From: Candidatus Gastranaerophilales bacterium
Lineage (GTDB): Bacteria > Cyanobacteriota > Vampirovibrionia > Gastranaerophilales > JANQFW01
Reading direction: 5' to 3'
NCBI GenBank assembly: GCA_028280605.1
Contig: JANQLL010000111.1
Span: 1 to 43,751 of the forward strand
DNA length: 43,751 nucleotides
Shown here piece by piece: positions 8,904 through 19,280 of this stretch (position 1 is its first letter; the number at the start of each line of letters is the position of its first letter). The notes beneath the pieces were generated by a model. That model was not told the origin of the DNA, did no database searches, and saw only the letters and a program-made list of their open reading frames with translations. Position numbers and translations under genes: made by a program.

Positions 8904-8992
8904 TATGAATATATATGATGAATCGTTGCGTATAGCTTAAGCCTATCATTGACTCAAAGATAATATATAAAAGGTGGCGACTGCCACCCACC
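8904..8992 (-). repeat. Repeat family A, copy 3 (terminator of DUF2934 gene)
   Basis: Its hairpin (8973-8988) begins a few bases after the TAG stop of the - strand DUF2934 gene and is followed on that strand by TTTTATATA, the layout of an intrinsic terminator. Direct repeat of 8761-8847. Confidence 0.85.
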
Positions 8993-9318
8993 TAAAATTT
9001 GCTTATGTATAGTTTTTGGGCTTCTATCCAGTTTTGCATAGGTGATTTATCTATATTGGCTTCGTGCATATAAAATGCAAGAAATTGTATTCTTTCTTTG
9101 ATTTCTTGTTTGGCGTAATCCCAGTTTTCTTCGGGGGTGCCGCCGTATTTTTCGTGTAACAGGTAGGCTTCTTCCTTTATTTTTTCTTCCAGTGCCATCT
9201 CTCTTTCCGCACTTTCCCAGTCTGAAAGAGGATTGCCTGTCATATGATTTTCTTCTCTTTCAATAAAATTAAAATAGGCTTTTTCTGATGTTTTTTTCCG
9301 GAAAAAATTTTGAGACAT
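8992..9318 (-). CDS. Small triple-DUF2934 protein
   Basis: A 108-aa soluble acidic protein made almost wholly of three related segments resembling DUF2934: AYFNFIEREE...PLSDWESAEREM, AYLLHEKYGG..EENWDYAKQEI and AFYMHEANID..MQNWIEAQKLY. Each has the aromatic helix start followed by a W-x-x-A signature. DUF2934 has no established function. The start chosen is the ATG at 9318, with GGAG eight bases upstream; an in-frame ATG 11 codons earlier lacks such a site. Its stop abuts the repeat A hairpin. It lies downstream of the giant RTX gene on the same strand, separated by a hairpin at 9488-9509. Confidence 0.75.
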   Translation of the reverse strand: MSQNFFRKKTSEKAYFNFIEREENHMTGNPLSDWESAEREMALEEKIKEEAYLLHEKYGGTPEENWDYAKQEIKERIQFLAFYMHEANIDKSPMQNWIEAQKLYISKF

Positions 9319-9487
9319 AGTCGTTTCTCCTACATTCAATGCTAATAACATTTTAAGATTAGAGTTTGAAAAAAAAATCCCATATTTATTTATTTTTTTT
9401 TAATCACCTAATAATACTTTTCGGTGTATTTTGGTAAAAACTTTAGTAAATAATTTTAACGGGAGGGTGCGAAGGTTAAACGGCAAA

Positions 9488-9519
9488 GAAGCGAGCTTTC
9501 GCCCGCTTCTCGCTTTTTT
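9488..9519. terminator. GC-rich hairpin downstream of the giant gene
   Basis: Arms GAAGCGAGC (9488-9496) and GCCCGCTTC (9501-9509), nine pairs with one wobble, GAAA loop on the - strand. A T6 run lies on the + side (9514-9519); the - side has only TTT. It probably stops the giant - strand transcript and may block + transcripts too. Confidence 0.65.
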
Positions 9520-9545
9520 GTTAATTTTTATAATTTAATTTTAAT

Positions 9546-12500
9546 TTATACAATTGTGACTACGTTAGAGCCATCAACATCAAAGTCTTGACTTGCTATA
9601 TCCCATACAGAACCGTTTATATCTGTACAAGTTTCTATTACTCCGGTACCGTGAGCTACGTTAGATGCAACGCCACCATCAAAAATAGTTTCAGCAAAGA
9701 AGTTTGCAATGGTTACAGTATTTGTGTTACTACCTGCACCATCAAGGTCGATAACCAGGTCATCTCCGTTACTCGCATGACCTTCTGCCACAGTATAAGT
9801 TGCTGCTGAAATATCAAATGCACTCAAGTCTAATGCATCGGCCGTACCTGCACTGTCAGTAATAGTGTCTGATCCATCATCGTTAGCAAGTATGACATAG
9901 TCATCATCACCAGCATCACCATTTAATGCATCATCACCGTCACCACCGGTTATAGAGTCAGCTCCATTACCGCCATCAATTTGAGTACCATCAGCGTCTG
10001 CTGTTATTGTATCATCACCAGCACCACCGGTTATAGTCTCTATACCAGTTAGTGTTATAGTACTAGCATTAACACCGCCTGCGACTAATGTTATTTCGTC
10101 ATTACCGGCACCACCGTCAATAGATGTTTCACCACCACTGATAGTAACCTCATCGTTACCAGCACCGGCGACAATAGTGTCTGCACCACCGGTTGTAACA
10201 ATATCATCATCACCATCATTGCCAGTAATACTATCTGCACCGGACCCACCAGTCACCACATCAGCTCCAGCACCACCGGTAATGGTCATTGCATCAGTTT
10301 CTGATGACATATCAAGTGTTAATACTTTTACACCTGTTAAGGCGCTACCGTCAATGACTTCAACGTTAGAAATTGTGATACCGCTTAAATCAGAAGTTTC
10401 GTCCGCTACGTTTATTACGTCAGTACCTGCACCACCGTCAATACTACCTGTTGCACTATGCTTACTTGTAATAGTATCATTACCTGCACCAGCAGTAATT
10501 ACGTCTGCTGCACCACCTGAAACAATACTATCTGCACCAGAACCAGAAATAATGGTGTCATCTCCAACACTACCTTTAATTGTGATAGCATCAGTCTCAG
10601 CATTTACATCTACTTTTAGTGTATTTGAACCAGTTAGTGAGCTACCGTCGATTACTTCAACGTTAGAGAATGTAACGCCAGTTATGTCAGTAACTACATC
10701 TGCACCCAGTGTGACTGTATCAGTACCAGCACCGCCATCAACTGTACCAGTTTGAGCAGTTGAAGCTACAATTGCATCATCACCAGCACCAGCATCAATA
10801 GTATCTTGGCCAGCACCTGAAACAATACTATCATTACCTGCACCACCACTAATGCTTTCTGCTTGAGAACCACCGGTAACAGTATCATCACCAGTACTAC
10901 CTGTAAATGTAAATGCATTAGTTGCATCTGTAAACTTAACTTTGTTTGATGCATCACTTGCATCTATGTGCTCAAATCCTGTTATGGTAGTTGAACCGAT
11001 AGTTAAGTCAAGTGAACCACTATCACCTTTAATGACTAATGTATCTGTACCAGCACCACCATCAAGGTTAGTGCTTGATACAAATGTACTTATCTCGACA
11101 GTATCATTGTCTGCACCAGCATCAATAACATCAGCACCACCACCTGCGACAATACTGTCAGCACCGGCCTCACCGCTAATGGTCTCAGCAACCGCAGCAC
11201 CTGTAATAGTATCTGCACCAGCACCTGCGCTAATTACGTCTTGACCACCGCCACTGGTGATTTTATCAGCACCGTCTAATGCGGTAATTGTATTTTTAGA
11301 TGCATTGGATGTTAAAGTATATCCGCCGGTATCTGTACCACTATCATCAACGATAGTAAGGTATTCTACATTATTAGCTAATGTATATCTAAATCCGGTT
11401 GATGTTTGCTCGATCTTAACAGTATCGTCACCAGCACCACCGCCTTCTGTAACAATATCACTACTATTATCTACGTAGTATACATCGTTATCAGCACCAC
11501 CAACCATGGTATCACGACCTGCGCCACCATCGATAGTATCTGCAGCTGTACCACCGGTAATACTATCATTGCCTGCACCACCAGCTAGTGTATTAGCACC
11601 GTTACCACCATCAATAGTGTCATTATCATCACCACCATCAATAGTATCAGCTGCATCATCACCGGTAATTGTATCACGTCCGCCATAGCCGTATACTTTC
11701 ATACCATTTGCACCGTCGGTACCACTTACATCCAGTACATTATCTGATGCGTTACCTTTGTATTCGTTGCCTGCTGTTACTGTTGTGGATGCTTTTATAC
11801 TTAGTTTTTCTACGTTGCTTGTTAATGAGTATGCGATATCAGCATCAAGGACTACTTCATCTGTACCAGAGCTTGATTCCTCAGTTACAACATCTGCTGT
11901 ACTGTCAATGGTATATTGGTCGTCACCTTTACCACCTGCTAAGGTATCGTCACCAGTACCACCACTTAAGATGTCGTTACCATCACCACCGGTTAGGCTA
12001 TCATTGCCGCCTCCACCGATAAGCTTGTCAGCACCGGAGTCACCACCAATAACATCAGCACCTGAACCACCTGTGATAGTATCTGCACCATCACCACCGT
12101 CAAGTGTCATTGCATTAGTGCCGTGACCAGTAACTGTTAAGTTACTTGATACTGCGCTGCCATCAAAGATCTCAATATTATCAAGAGCTCCACTTTTACC
12201 ATTCCAGCCTGTGAAATCATATGTAGTAGCTGTTGCACTAGAACTTAATTTCACTGTATCTGTACCTGAGCCAGTACCTGAGCCTTCTGTAATATCATCT
12301 TCTTCATCGTAGATAACATATACATCATTACCATCACCACCGGTTAAGGTATCTTTACCAGTGTCTAAACCACCGTCAATGGTGTCTGCGCCAGCCTCAC
12401 CAGAGAGAACGTCAAGGTCATTGTTATCAGCGTTACCAATTATAGAATCTGCACCAGCACCACCTTTTATAGTGTCTCCACCTGAGCTATCATCATTTAC

Positions 12501-15500
12501 ACCGTTACCGTAAATAGTATCGTTGCCGTCGCCACCTGTGATATTATCATCAGCTGCGAGACCACCTAACTTGAGACCTGATGTTACACCTGATTTAACT
12601 TCGAGTAGCTCAATACCTGAGTCTAATGTATAATTAACAGATGTAATTACTTTATCAGCTGTACCAGCTGTATCTGTAATGCTGTCACCAGTATTGTCTA
12701 CATAATATACGTCATCACCAGCGCCACCTTTCATGGTGTCACGGCCTGTACCACCATCGATAGTGTCATTACCTGAACCACCGGTTATAGAGTCATTCTC
12801 TGCGTTACCGTTCAGGGTTACAGCTACTGTAATGCCACTAGCATCTATAGTATTTTTAAGATCATTACCGCTAAATACTTTATTAGCTGTATTTACAGTA
12901 CTTGTTAAAGTTAAGTTTTCTACGTTATCTGTTAAAGAGTAATCGATAGCGTTTTTATCAACTACTACTTCGTCAGTACCTTTACTTGATTCTTCAGTAA
13001 CAACATCGCCTGTACTGTCGATAGTATATTTATCGTTACCTGAACCACCTGCTAAGGTATCATCACCGGTACCACCATCTAAGGTATCATCACCACTGTC
13101 ACCAATTACATAGTCATTACCACCAGCAGCTGTTAATACGTTATCGCCTGTGTTACCTGCTAGGGTGTTAGCTGAAGCATCACCGGTTGCATTAATATTG
13201 CTGCTTCCGGTTAAGGTTAGATTTTCTACGTTGCTTATTGCGCTTAAATCGAACGTAACAGAGGATTTAACTGTATCAGCAGTATCACCTGAGCCTGCTT
13301 CATTAACGACATCATTCGCACTATCCACAACATAGGTGTCGTTTCCATCGCCACCGGTCATAGAGTCATCACCCTGACCGCCGTCTAAGGTATCGCTTCC
13401 TGCGCCACCAACAAGTGTATCATTTGAGGTGTCTGAGCTTGCACCACCAGTAATAGAGTCGTGACCGTCGCCACCTGTGATTGTATTAGTTTCTGTGTTA
13501 CCTACTAAGGTTAAACTATTTGAGATATTAGAAGCAACTTCAAGATTTTCCACATTGTCTTTTAATGTGTGGCTTATTGTTGTTATTACTTTATCAGTAC
13601 CTTCGTTGCTAGCTTCTGTTAGGCTATCACCGGTATTGTCAATGTAGTATGTATCGTTACCTTTATTACCGGTCATTATGTCTTTACCTTCACCACCGTT
13701 AATGATGTCATCACCATCAGCAGTAGTAATTGTATTGTTTATATCATTACCCGTTAAAGTATAAGCATTTATAGTACTTGTACTGCTTAACTGTAATTTT
13801 TCTATATTATCGTTTAATGTAAAGTCAATTCCGCCAGCTTCAGCGTCATCGATAACAACGGTGTCAACACCTTTGCCTGATTCTTCTGATGCTACGTCTA
13901 GAACTGAATCTATTGTATATTGGTCATTACCAGAGCCACCAAGCATTGTATCACCAGCTGAACCGGAGTTTAGACCACCATCTATGGTGTCATTACCTGA
14001 GCCACCAACTATACTATCTTGATCATCACCACCGCGAAGTACATCATTACCTGATCCGCCATCGATGGTATCGTTTCCAGCGTTACCTAATATTGTATTT
14101 GCTGCGCTGTTACCTGTTACGCTGTTGGCGTTATCGTTTAATGTTGCATCAATTGCACTGTTACCGGTCAGCTCAACGTTTTCTATATCATCATAGGCTT
14201 CACCAATAGCTGATGATTGAGATAAATCAACAGTGACACTTGACTTAACTAAATCAGTACCGCTTGAGTCTTCTTTAATTTTGTCACTGGTAGAATCTAT
14301 TATGTAAGTATCGTTACCAGCACCACCGTAGAATGAATCGTCACCAGCACCACCGTCTAAAGTATCGTGACCATCACCGCCTTCCAGGGTATCATTACCG
14401 AGTCCGCCAACAAGGCTGTTTTCACCTGTATTACCTACAATAGAGTTATCCTCATTGTTACCGTAAGCATTGATGTCCTTACTGCCTGTTAATTCGATAT
14501 TCTCTACGTTATCTGATACTGTAAATGTAACAGATGAGTATATTTTATCAGCATCAGAATTTGTATGTACAGCATTGGTTTCCTCAGAAATAACATCTTT
14601 TGAGCTATCAACTGTATAAGTGTCATTGCCATCGCCACCTATCATTACGTCATTACCAGCACCACCACTAATAAAGTCATCGTGGTTACCACTAATTTTT
14701 GTAGTGATTGTGTTATTTAGATCATTACCTAAAATTGTTATAGCAGTTGAGCCATCCAACTGAACGTTTTCTACGTTATCTGCTAAAGTCATCTCAGTAA
14801 CGTTTGTTCCGCTAATGTAAACAGTGTCAGTACCTTTACCAGATTCCTCAGATACAACATCATCTACTGTATCTATGGTGTAAATATCATCACCATTGCC
14901 ACCGGCTAAGGTATCATTATCAGCGCCGCCGTCTAGTACGTCGTCACCGCCACCACCGGTAATATAGTCATCTCCAGCACCACCTTCCAAGGTGTTAGTT
15001 TTTGTATTACCAGCTATTGTATTATTTTCAGAGTTACCGGAACCATTTATTGCACTTGAGCCTGTCAATTCAAGATTTTCAAATGCACTGGCTAGTGTAT
15101 GGCCAACTGAAGACATAACAGTATCAATACCATCTGTATCAGATAATGAATCACCAGTGTTATCTACTATAAATGTATCATCACCTGATCCACCTGCCAT
15201 AGTGTCAGCTCCAGCACCACCGTCTATTGTGTTATTGCCGGAGTTACCAATAATTGTGTTGGCTGCACTGTTACCGTATGCATTTATGTTACTATCTTCA
15301 ATTAATTCTAAGTTTTCCACGTTAGTATCAATTGTAAATGTAGCAGAAGAGTAAACTTTATCTGCATCACCTGCAGAAGCATCTTCAGTTACTACGTCTG
15401 CTGTAGAATCTACAGTATATGTGTCGTTACCGGCACCGCCAATCATGGTATCAGCGCCAGAACCACCACTTATTATGTTATCTGCAGATGTACCTGTAAT

Positions 15501-18500
15501 ACTATTTGCATCGGAGTTACCTATTAAAGTATGTGCCAGATTATCTGTCATTACTATATTTTCTAAATTAGAGGTTAATGAGTACTCTGTAGCAGATGCG
15601 AAATTAGCATATGCAGTATCCGTACCTTTACCTGCGTCTTCAGTAATAACATCATCTGTACTATCTATAGAGTATGTGTCATTACCATTACCACCGGCTA
15701 ATGTATCTGCATAAGCTGTTCCATCGTGACCGTCAAGAGTATCATTACCGCCGCCACCTTTAATATAGTCAGCTTCTGCACCACCATCCAGATAATTATC
15801 TCCGGTATTGCCATCTAAAGTATTAGCCAAGGTATTACCATAACCTTTTAGGTCTGTACTACCTGTTAATTCAAGGTTTTCAACATTATCACCTAATGTA
15901 TATGCAATTGAAGATTCAACTGTATCTGTACCCTTGCCAGAAGCTTCAGTTACAGTATCAGATGAATTATCTACTACATAACGGTCATCGCCATCACCAC
16001 CGGCTAATGTATCCATACCCGTACCACCGTCTAAAGTGTTAGCAGAATCATTACCTGTAATTGAATTGTTTAATTTATTACCAGTTCCTGCTATCTCGTC
16101 AGAGCCTTGAAGTGTTAAGTTTTCTACGTTATCTGATAAAGTATAGTCTACATTCGCTCTAACTTCATCAGTACCTGAATTAGAATTCTCTTTAACTACG
16201 TCATCTGTACTGTCAACAGAGTAAATATCATTACCGGTACCGCCGGCCATTGTATCATCGCCTTCGCCACCGTCAATATTATTGCTTGCACTGTTACCGG
16301 TTAAGCTGTTAGCTGCACCGTTACCCATTGCTTCTGTTGCGGTTGAACCTGTTAATACCAAGTTATCAATATTATCATCTAATGTCCAATTTACAGTAGA
16401 TGAAACAGTATCTGTACCATTGCCGGCATCTTCTGTAACTACATCATCTGCATTGTCTACAAAGTAGTAGTCATCACCTGCACCACCAGCCATGGTATCC
16501 GCACCGGTACCACCGTCAAGAGTGTTATTACCGCTGTTGCCAGTCAATGAGTTAGCTAATGTATTACCATAAGCATTTACATTGCTTTTGCCTGATAATG
16601 TAATATTTTCAAGATTATCACCTAAGGTATAGGTTACTTTAGAATTAATTTCATCAGTACCTTTAGAAGCATCTTCTGATACTACATCACCGGTATTATC
16701 TACATAGTAGAGATCATCACCATCTCCACCAACCATTGTATCTTTATTTGCCCCACCATCTAAGGTGTTAGCGCCATCTGTACCATCAAGAGTGTTGGCT
16801 AAGTCATTACCAGTACCGTTAATTTCATCAGAACCTGTTAAATCCAAGTGCTCAATATTATCTCCTAATGTGAAGCTTACACTTGAATTTACGTGATCAG
16901 TACCGCCACTGCTAGATGTTTCTTTAACAACGTCGCCGGTATTATCAACTGTATATGTATCATTTCCGCCTTCACCTTTCATGGTGTCAGCACCGTCTCC
17001 GCCATTAATAGTGTTAGCTTGATCATTACCTTTAATTACGTTGTCTAAGTCATTACCATAACCATCTATAACGGAAGTTCCACTTAGAACTAATTTTTCA
17101 AGGTTATCGCCTAATGTGTATGTAATACTGGATTCAACTTTATCTGTACCTTCATCAGATTCTTCTGATACAACGTCACCGGTATTATCAACTACATAAT
17201 AGTCATTACCTAGACCACCGGTCAATGTATCTGAACCTTCACCACCATCAAGAGTGTTTTTGGCAGTATTACCGGTTAAGGTATTAGCTTCATCGTTACC
17301 ATATCCACTAATACTCTTTGTGCCTGTTAAAGTAATATTTTCAAGGTTATCACCTAAAGTATAATTAACTTTAGCTTCTACAGTGTCGGTACCTTCGCTG
17401 GCATCTTCGGATACTACATCTTTTTCATCATCTACAATGTAAATATCGTCACCATCACCACCTATTAATGTATCTGCACCTTTACCACCATCAAGAGTAT
17501 TAACGGCAGCATTACCTGTAATTTGGTTATCATCAGAACTACCTACCAAGTGTACTTCATCTGTTGAAGTTACTTCAAGGTTTTCTACGTTATCAGAAAG
17601 AGTATAAGATACTGAAGTTTTTACGGTATCAGTACCTTCACCTGATTTTTCCTGTATAACATCACCGGTATTATCAACAATCATGGTGTCATTTCCGGCT
17701 GCACCTTTTATTGTATCAGCTCCTTCGCCACCATCAAGAGTGTTATCACCGGCGTTACCTTTTAATACATTTGCTAAAGTGTTACCTGTACCGGCAAGAT
17801 CATCTTCACCATCGAACTTAAGTTTTTCAACGTTATCACCTAAAGTATAATCTATAGTAGTAATAACTTTATCTGAACCACCTTCTGATTCTTCTGATAC
17901 AACATCATTTTCATCATCAACAAAGTATTTATCATCGCCAGCGCCACCTATCATAGTATCAGCGCCTGCACCACCATCAAGCTTATTAGCGGTTTCGTTG
18001 CCTGTTAATGTGTTGTCTAAGTCATTACCATATAAATTAACTTTCTTAGAGCCAAAAGCTTCAAGATTTTCTACATTTTCTGCTAATGTATAGTCTTTTT
18101 TAGCCTGTACTGTATCAGTACCGCCGCTTGACTCTTCTGATACTATATCATCAACGTTTACAATATAAACATCATCACCGGCACCACCAACTAAAGTATC
18201 TGCACCACTTTTACCATCCAAAGTATTAGCTGCAGAGTTACCGGTTATAAGGTTGTCAGATTTATTACCTTTTAAGTGTACAGCTTCTTCATTTGTAACT
18301 TGAAGGTTTTCAATGTTTTCAGCCATTGTGTAAGATACTGTTGTTTGAACGGTATCTTCACCTTGACCTGCTAATTCAGTTATAATATCACTTGCATTAT
18401 CTACGATGAATACGTCATCACCGGCGCCACCTTTAAAGGTGTCAGCGCCTTCACCGCCATCTAGTGTATTATCACCGTCATTACCTTTTACTAGGTTATC

Positions 18501-19280
18501 TTCACTGTTACCTGTACCAGTTAGATTTTCTGTACCTTTTAATACTAACTTTTCAACGTTATCACCTAAAGTATAGTCAACATAAGACTTAACTTTGTCA
18601 GTACCTTCATTAGAATCTTCTGAAACGCTGTCGCTATCAGAATCAACAATATAAACATCGTTGCCTGCTCCACCGACCATTTCGTCAGCACCGGCACCAC
18701 CATCAATTTGGTTGGCACCAGAGTTACCCAAAATAGTATTATCCTGGCTATTACCGACTGCTTTGTTATTGCCGGATCCTGTCAATGTCAAGTTTTCAAT
18801 AGCACTATCCAATGTAAAGCTGACACTTGATTCTACCAAGTCAGTACCACTGGAGTCAGAAACTGTATCTTTTAAATTATCAACGATGAATACGTCATCA
18901 CCTGAGCCACCGCTCATTTTATCTGCACCAGAGCCACCATCTAATGTGTTAGCTCCATCATTACCTGTTAAAGTATTATTAGCAGTATTACCTGTTGCGT
19001 TCAAATCATCTGTGCCTGATAATTCCAAACTCTCTACATTATTAGAAAGTGTAAAAGAAACACTAGATCTGATTATATCGCTTCCGGCACCAGCATTTTC
19101 TATTACTTTGTCAGCGGTACTGTCAACGCTATAAATATCATCGCCTGTACCGCCATACATTGTATCATCACCGGCGCCACCGTTTAAAGTATCATCGCCG
19201 GCTTCGCCATAAATCTTCTCACCTTCACTTGTTCCGGTAAGATTATTATTAGCATTGGTGCCTGTTATGTCTTCTGCCAT
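9546..19280 (-). CDS. Giant RTX-type calcium-binding repeat protein, 3244 aa
   Basis: A 3244-aa surface or secreted protein built of hemolysin-type calcium-binding nonapeptides (GGxGxDxLx). From the N-terminus I count about 28 tandem units of roughly 81-90 residues, each with a nonapeptide block (TLDGGAGADTMIGGAGDD), a YxVDNTGDVV strand and a TLGDNVENLTLTG segment. After about residue 2450 a second repeat class appears (NVEVIDGSALTG segments). The last 100 residues (ANFFAETIFDGG...) look like an RTX C-terminal secretion region. No signal peptide; I noticed one cysteine only, near the end. Composition is Asp/Gly/Thr/Ser/Asn-rich. Known relatives are exported by type I secretion, but those genes are not in this window. 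Start ATG has AAGGAG seven bases upstream. Adhesin or S-layer-like roles are possible; activity is unknown. Confidence 0.93.
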   Translation of the reverse strand: MAEDITGTNANNNLTGTSEGEKIYGEAGDDTLNGGAGDDTMYGGTGDDIYSVDSTADKVIENAGAGSDIIRSSVSFTLSNNVESLELSGTDDLNATGNTANNTLTGNDGANTLDGGSGADKMSGGSGDDVFIVDNLKDTVSDSSGTDLVESSVSFTLDSAIENLTLTGSGNNKAVGNSQDNTILGNSGANQIDGGAGADEMVGGAGNDVYIVDSDSDSVSEDSNEGTDKVKSYVDYTLGDNVEKLVLKGTENLTGTGNSEDNLVKGNDGDNTLDGGEGADTFKGGAGDDVFIVDNASDIITELAGQGEDTVQTTVSYTMAENIENLQVTNEEAVHLKGNKSDNLITGNSAANTLDGKSGADTLVGGAGDDVYIVNVDDIVSEESSGGTDTVQAKKDYTLAENVENLEAFGSKKVNLYGNDLDNTLTGNETANKLDGGAGADTMIGGAGDDKYFVDDENDVVSEESEGGSDKVITTIDYTLGDNVEKLKFDGEDDLAGTGNTLANVLKGNAGDNTLDGGEGADTIKGAAGNDTMIVDNTGDVIQEKSGEGTDTVKTSVSYTLSDNVENLEVTSTDEVHLVGSSDDNQITGNAAVNTLDGGKGADTLIGGDGDDIYIVDDEKDVVSEDASEGTDTVEAKVNYTLGDNLENITLTGTKSISGYGNDEANTLTGNTAKNTLDGGEGSDTLTGGLGNDYYVVDNTGDVVSEESDEGTDKVESSITYTLGDNLEKLVLSGTSVIDGYGNDLDNVIKGNDQANTINGGDGADTMKGEGGNDTYTVDNTGDVVKETSSSGGTDHVNSSVSFTLGDNIEHLDLTGSDEINGTGNDLANTLDGTDGANTLDGGANKDTMVGGDGDDLYYVDNTGDVVSEDASKGTDEINSKVTYTLGDNLENITLSGKSNVNAYGNTLANSLTGNSGNNTLDGGTGADTMAGGAGDDYYFVDNADDVVTEDAGNGTDTVSSTVNWTLDDNIDNLVLTGSTATEAMGNGAANSLTGNSASNNIDGGEGDDTMAGGTGNDIYSVDSTDDVVKENSNSGTDEVRANVDYTLSDNVENLTLQGSDEIAGTGNKLNNSITGNDSANTLDGGTGMDTLAGGDGDDRYVVDNSSDTVTEASGKGTDTVESSIAYTLGDNVENLELTGSTDLKGYGNTLANTLDGNTGDNYLDGGAEADYIKGGGGNDTLDGHDGTAYADTLAGGNGNDTYSIDSTDDVITEDAGKGTDTAYANFASATEYSLTSNLENIVMTDNLAHTLIGNSDANSITGTSADNIISGGSGADTMIGGAGNDTYTVDSTADVVTEDASAGDADKVYSSATFTIDTNVENLELIEDSNINAYGNSAANTIIGNSGNNTIDGGAGADTMAGGSGDDTFIVDNTGDSLSDTDGIDTVMSSVGHTLASAFENLELTGSSAINGSGNSENNTIAGNTKTNTLEGGAGDDYITGGGGDDVLDGGADNDTLAGGNGDDIYTIDTVDDVVSEESGKGTDTVYISGTNVTEMTLADNVENVQLDGSTAITILGNDLNNTITTKISGNHDDFISGGAGNDVMIGGDGNDTYTVDSSKDVISEETNAVHTNSDADKIYSSVTFTVSDNVENIELTGSKDINAYGNNEDNSIVGNTGENSLVGGLGNDTLEGGDGHDTLDGGAGDDSFYGGAGNDTYIIDSTSDKIKEDSSGTDLVKSSVTVDLSQSSAIGEAYDDIENVELTGNSAIDATLNDNANSVTGNSAANTILGNAGNDTIDGGSGNDVLRGGDDQDSIVGGSGNDTIDGGLNSGSAGDTMLGGSGNDQYTIDSVLDVASEESGKGVDTVVIDDAEAGGIDFTLNDNIEKLQLSSTSTINAYTLTGNDINNTITTADGDDIINGGEGKDIMTGNKGNDTYYIDNTGDSLTEASNEGTDKVITTISHTLKDNVENLEVASNISNSLTLVGNTETNTITGGDGHDSITGGASSDTSNDTLVGGAGSDTLDGGQGDDSMTGGDGNDTYVVDSANDVVNEAGSGDTADTVKSSVTFDLSAISNVENLTLTGSSNINATGDASANTLAGNTGDNVLTAAGGNDYVIGDSGDDTLDGGTGDDTLAGGSGNDKYTIDSTGDVVTEESSKGTDEVVVDKNAIDYSLTDNVENLTLTSTVNTANKVFSGNDLKNTIDASGITVAVTLNGNAENDSITGGSGNDTIDGGTGRDTMKGGAGDDVYYVDNTGDSITDTAGTADKVITSVNYTLDSGIELLEVKSGVTSGLKLGGLAADDNITGGDGNDTIYGNGVNDDSSGGDTIKGGAGADSIIGNADNNDLDVLSGEAGADTIDGGLDTGKDTLTGGDGNDVYVIYDEEDDITEGSGTGSGTDTVKLSSSATATTYDFTGWNGKSGALDNIEIFDGSAVSSNLTVTGHGTNAMTLDGGDGADTITGGSGADVIGGDSGADKLIGGGGNDSLTGGDGNDILSGGTGDDTLAGGKGDDQYTIDSTADVVTEESSSGTDEVVLDADIAYSLTSNVEKLSIKASTTVTAGNEYKGNASDNVLDVSGTDGANGMKVYGYGGRDTITGDDAADTIDGGDDNDTIDGGNGANTLAGGAGNDSITGGTAADTIDGGAGRDTMVGGADNDVYYVDNSSDIVTEGGGAGDDTVKIEQTSTGFRYTLANNVEYLTIVDDSGTDTGGYTLTSNASKNTITALDGADKITSGGGQDVISAGAGADTITGAAVAETISGEAGADSIVAGGGADVIDAGADNDTVEISTFVSSTNLDGGAGTDTLVIKGDSGSLDLTIGSTTITGFEHIDASDASNKVKFTDATNAFTFTGSTGDDTVTGGSQAESISGGAGNDSIVSGAGQDTIDAGAGDDAIVASTAQTGTVDGGAGTDTVTLGADVVTDITGVTFSNVEVIDGSSLTGSNTLKVDVNAETDAITIKGSVGDDTIISGSGADSIVSGGAADVITAGAGNDTITSKHSATGSIDGGAGTDVINVADETSDLSGITISNVEVIDGSALTGVKVLTLDMSSETDAMTITGGAGADVVTGGSGADSITGNDGDDDIVTTGGADTIVAGAGNDEVTISGGETSIDGGAGNDEITLVAGGVNASTITLTGIETITGGAGDDTITADADGTQIDGGNGADSITGGDGDDALNGDAGDDDYVILANDDGSDTITDSAGTADALDLSAFDISAATYTVAEGHASNGDDLVIDLDGAGSNTNTVTIANFFAETIFDGGVASNVAHGTGVIETCTDINGSVWDIASQDFDVDGSNVVTIV

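Larger units (their letters stand above)
8557..8991. other. Hairpin-rich gene-free stretch
   Basis: Between the convergent protease and DUF2934 genes. It contains a long hairpin (8718-8759), two near-identical 87-89-base direct copies of repeat A (8761-8847, 8904-8992), and a further imperfect hairpin at about 8859-8893 (AGCTTAA/TTAAGCT arms, 12 of 14 positions paired). No coding potential was seen. Confidence 0.7.

Noticed and set aside
8761..8992. Direct repeats considered as a CRISPR array
   Set aside because: Only two units of 87-89 bases with one 56-base gap, and relatives elsewhere as single copies; no cas genes.
10177..12126. Several + strand open frames of 60-192 codons opposite the giant RTX gene
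   Set aside because: They are Ser/Pro/Val-rich mirror images of the Gly/Asp repeat codons, lack ribosome sites, and repeat with the RTX period.
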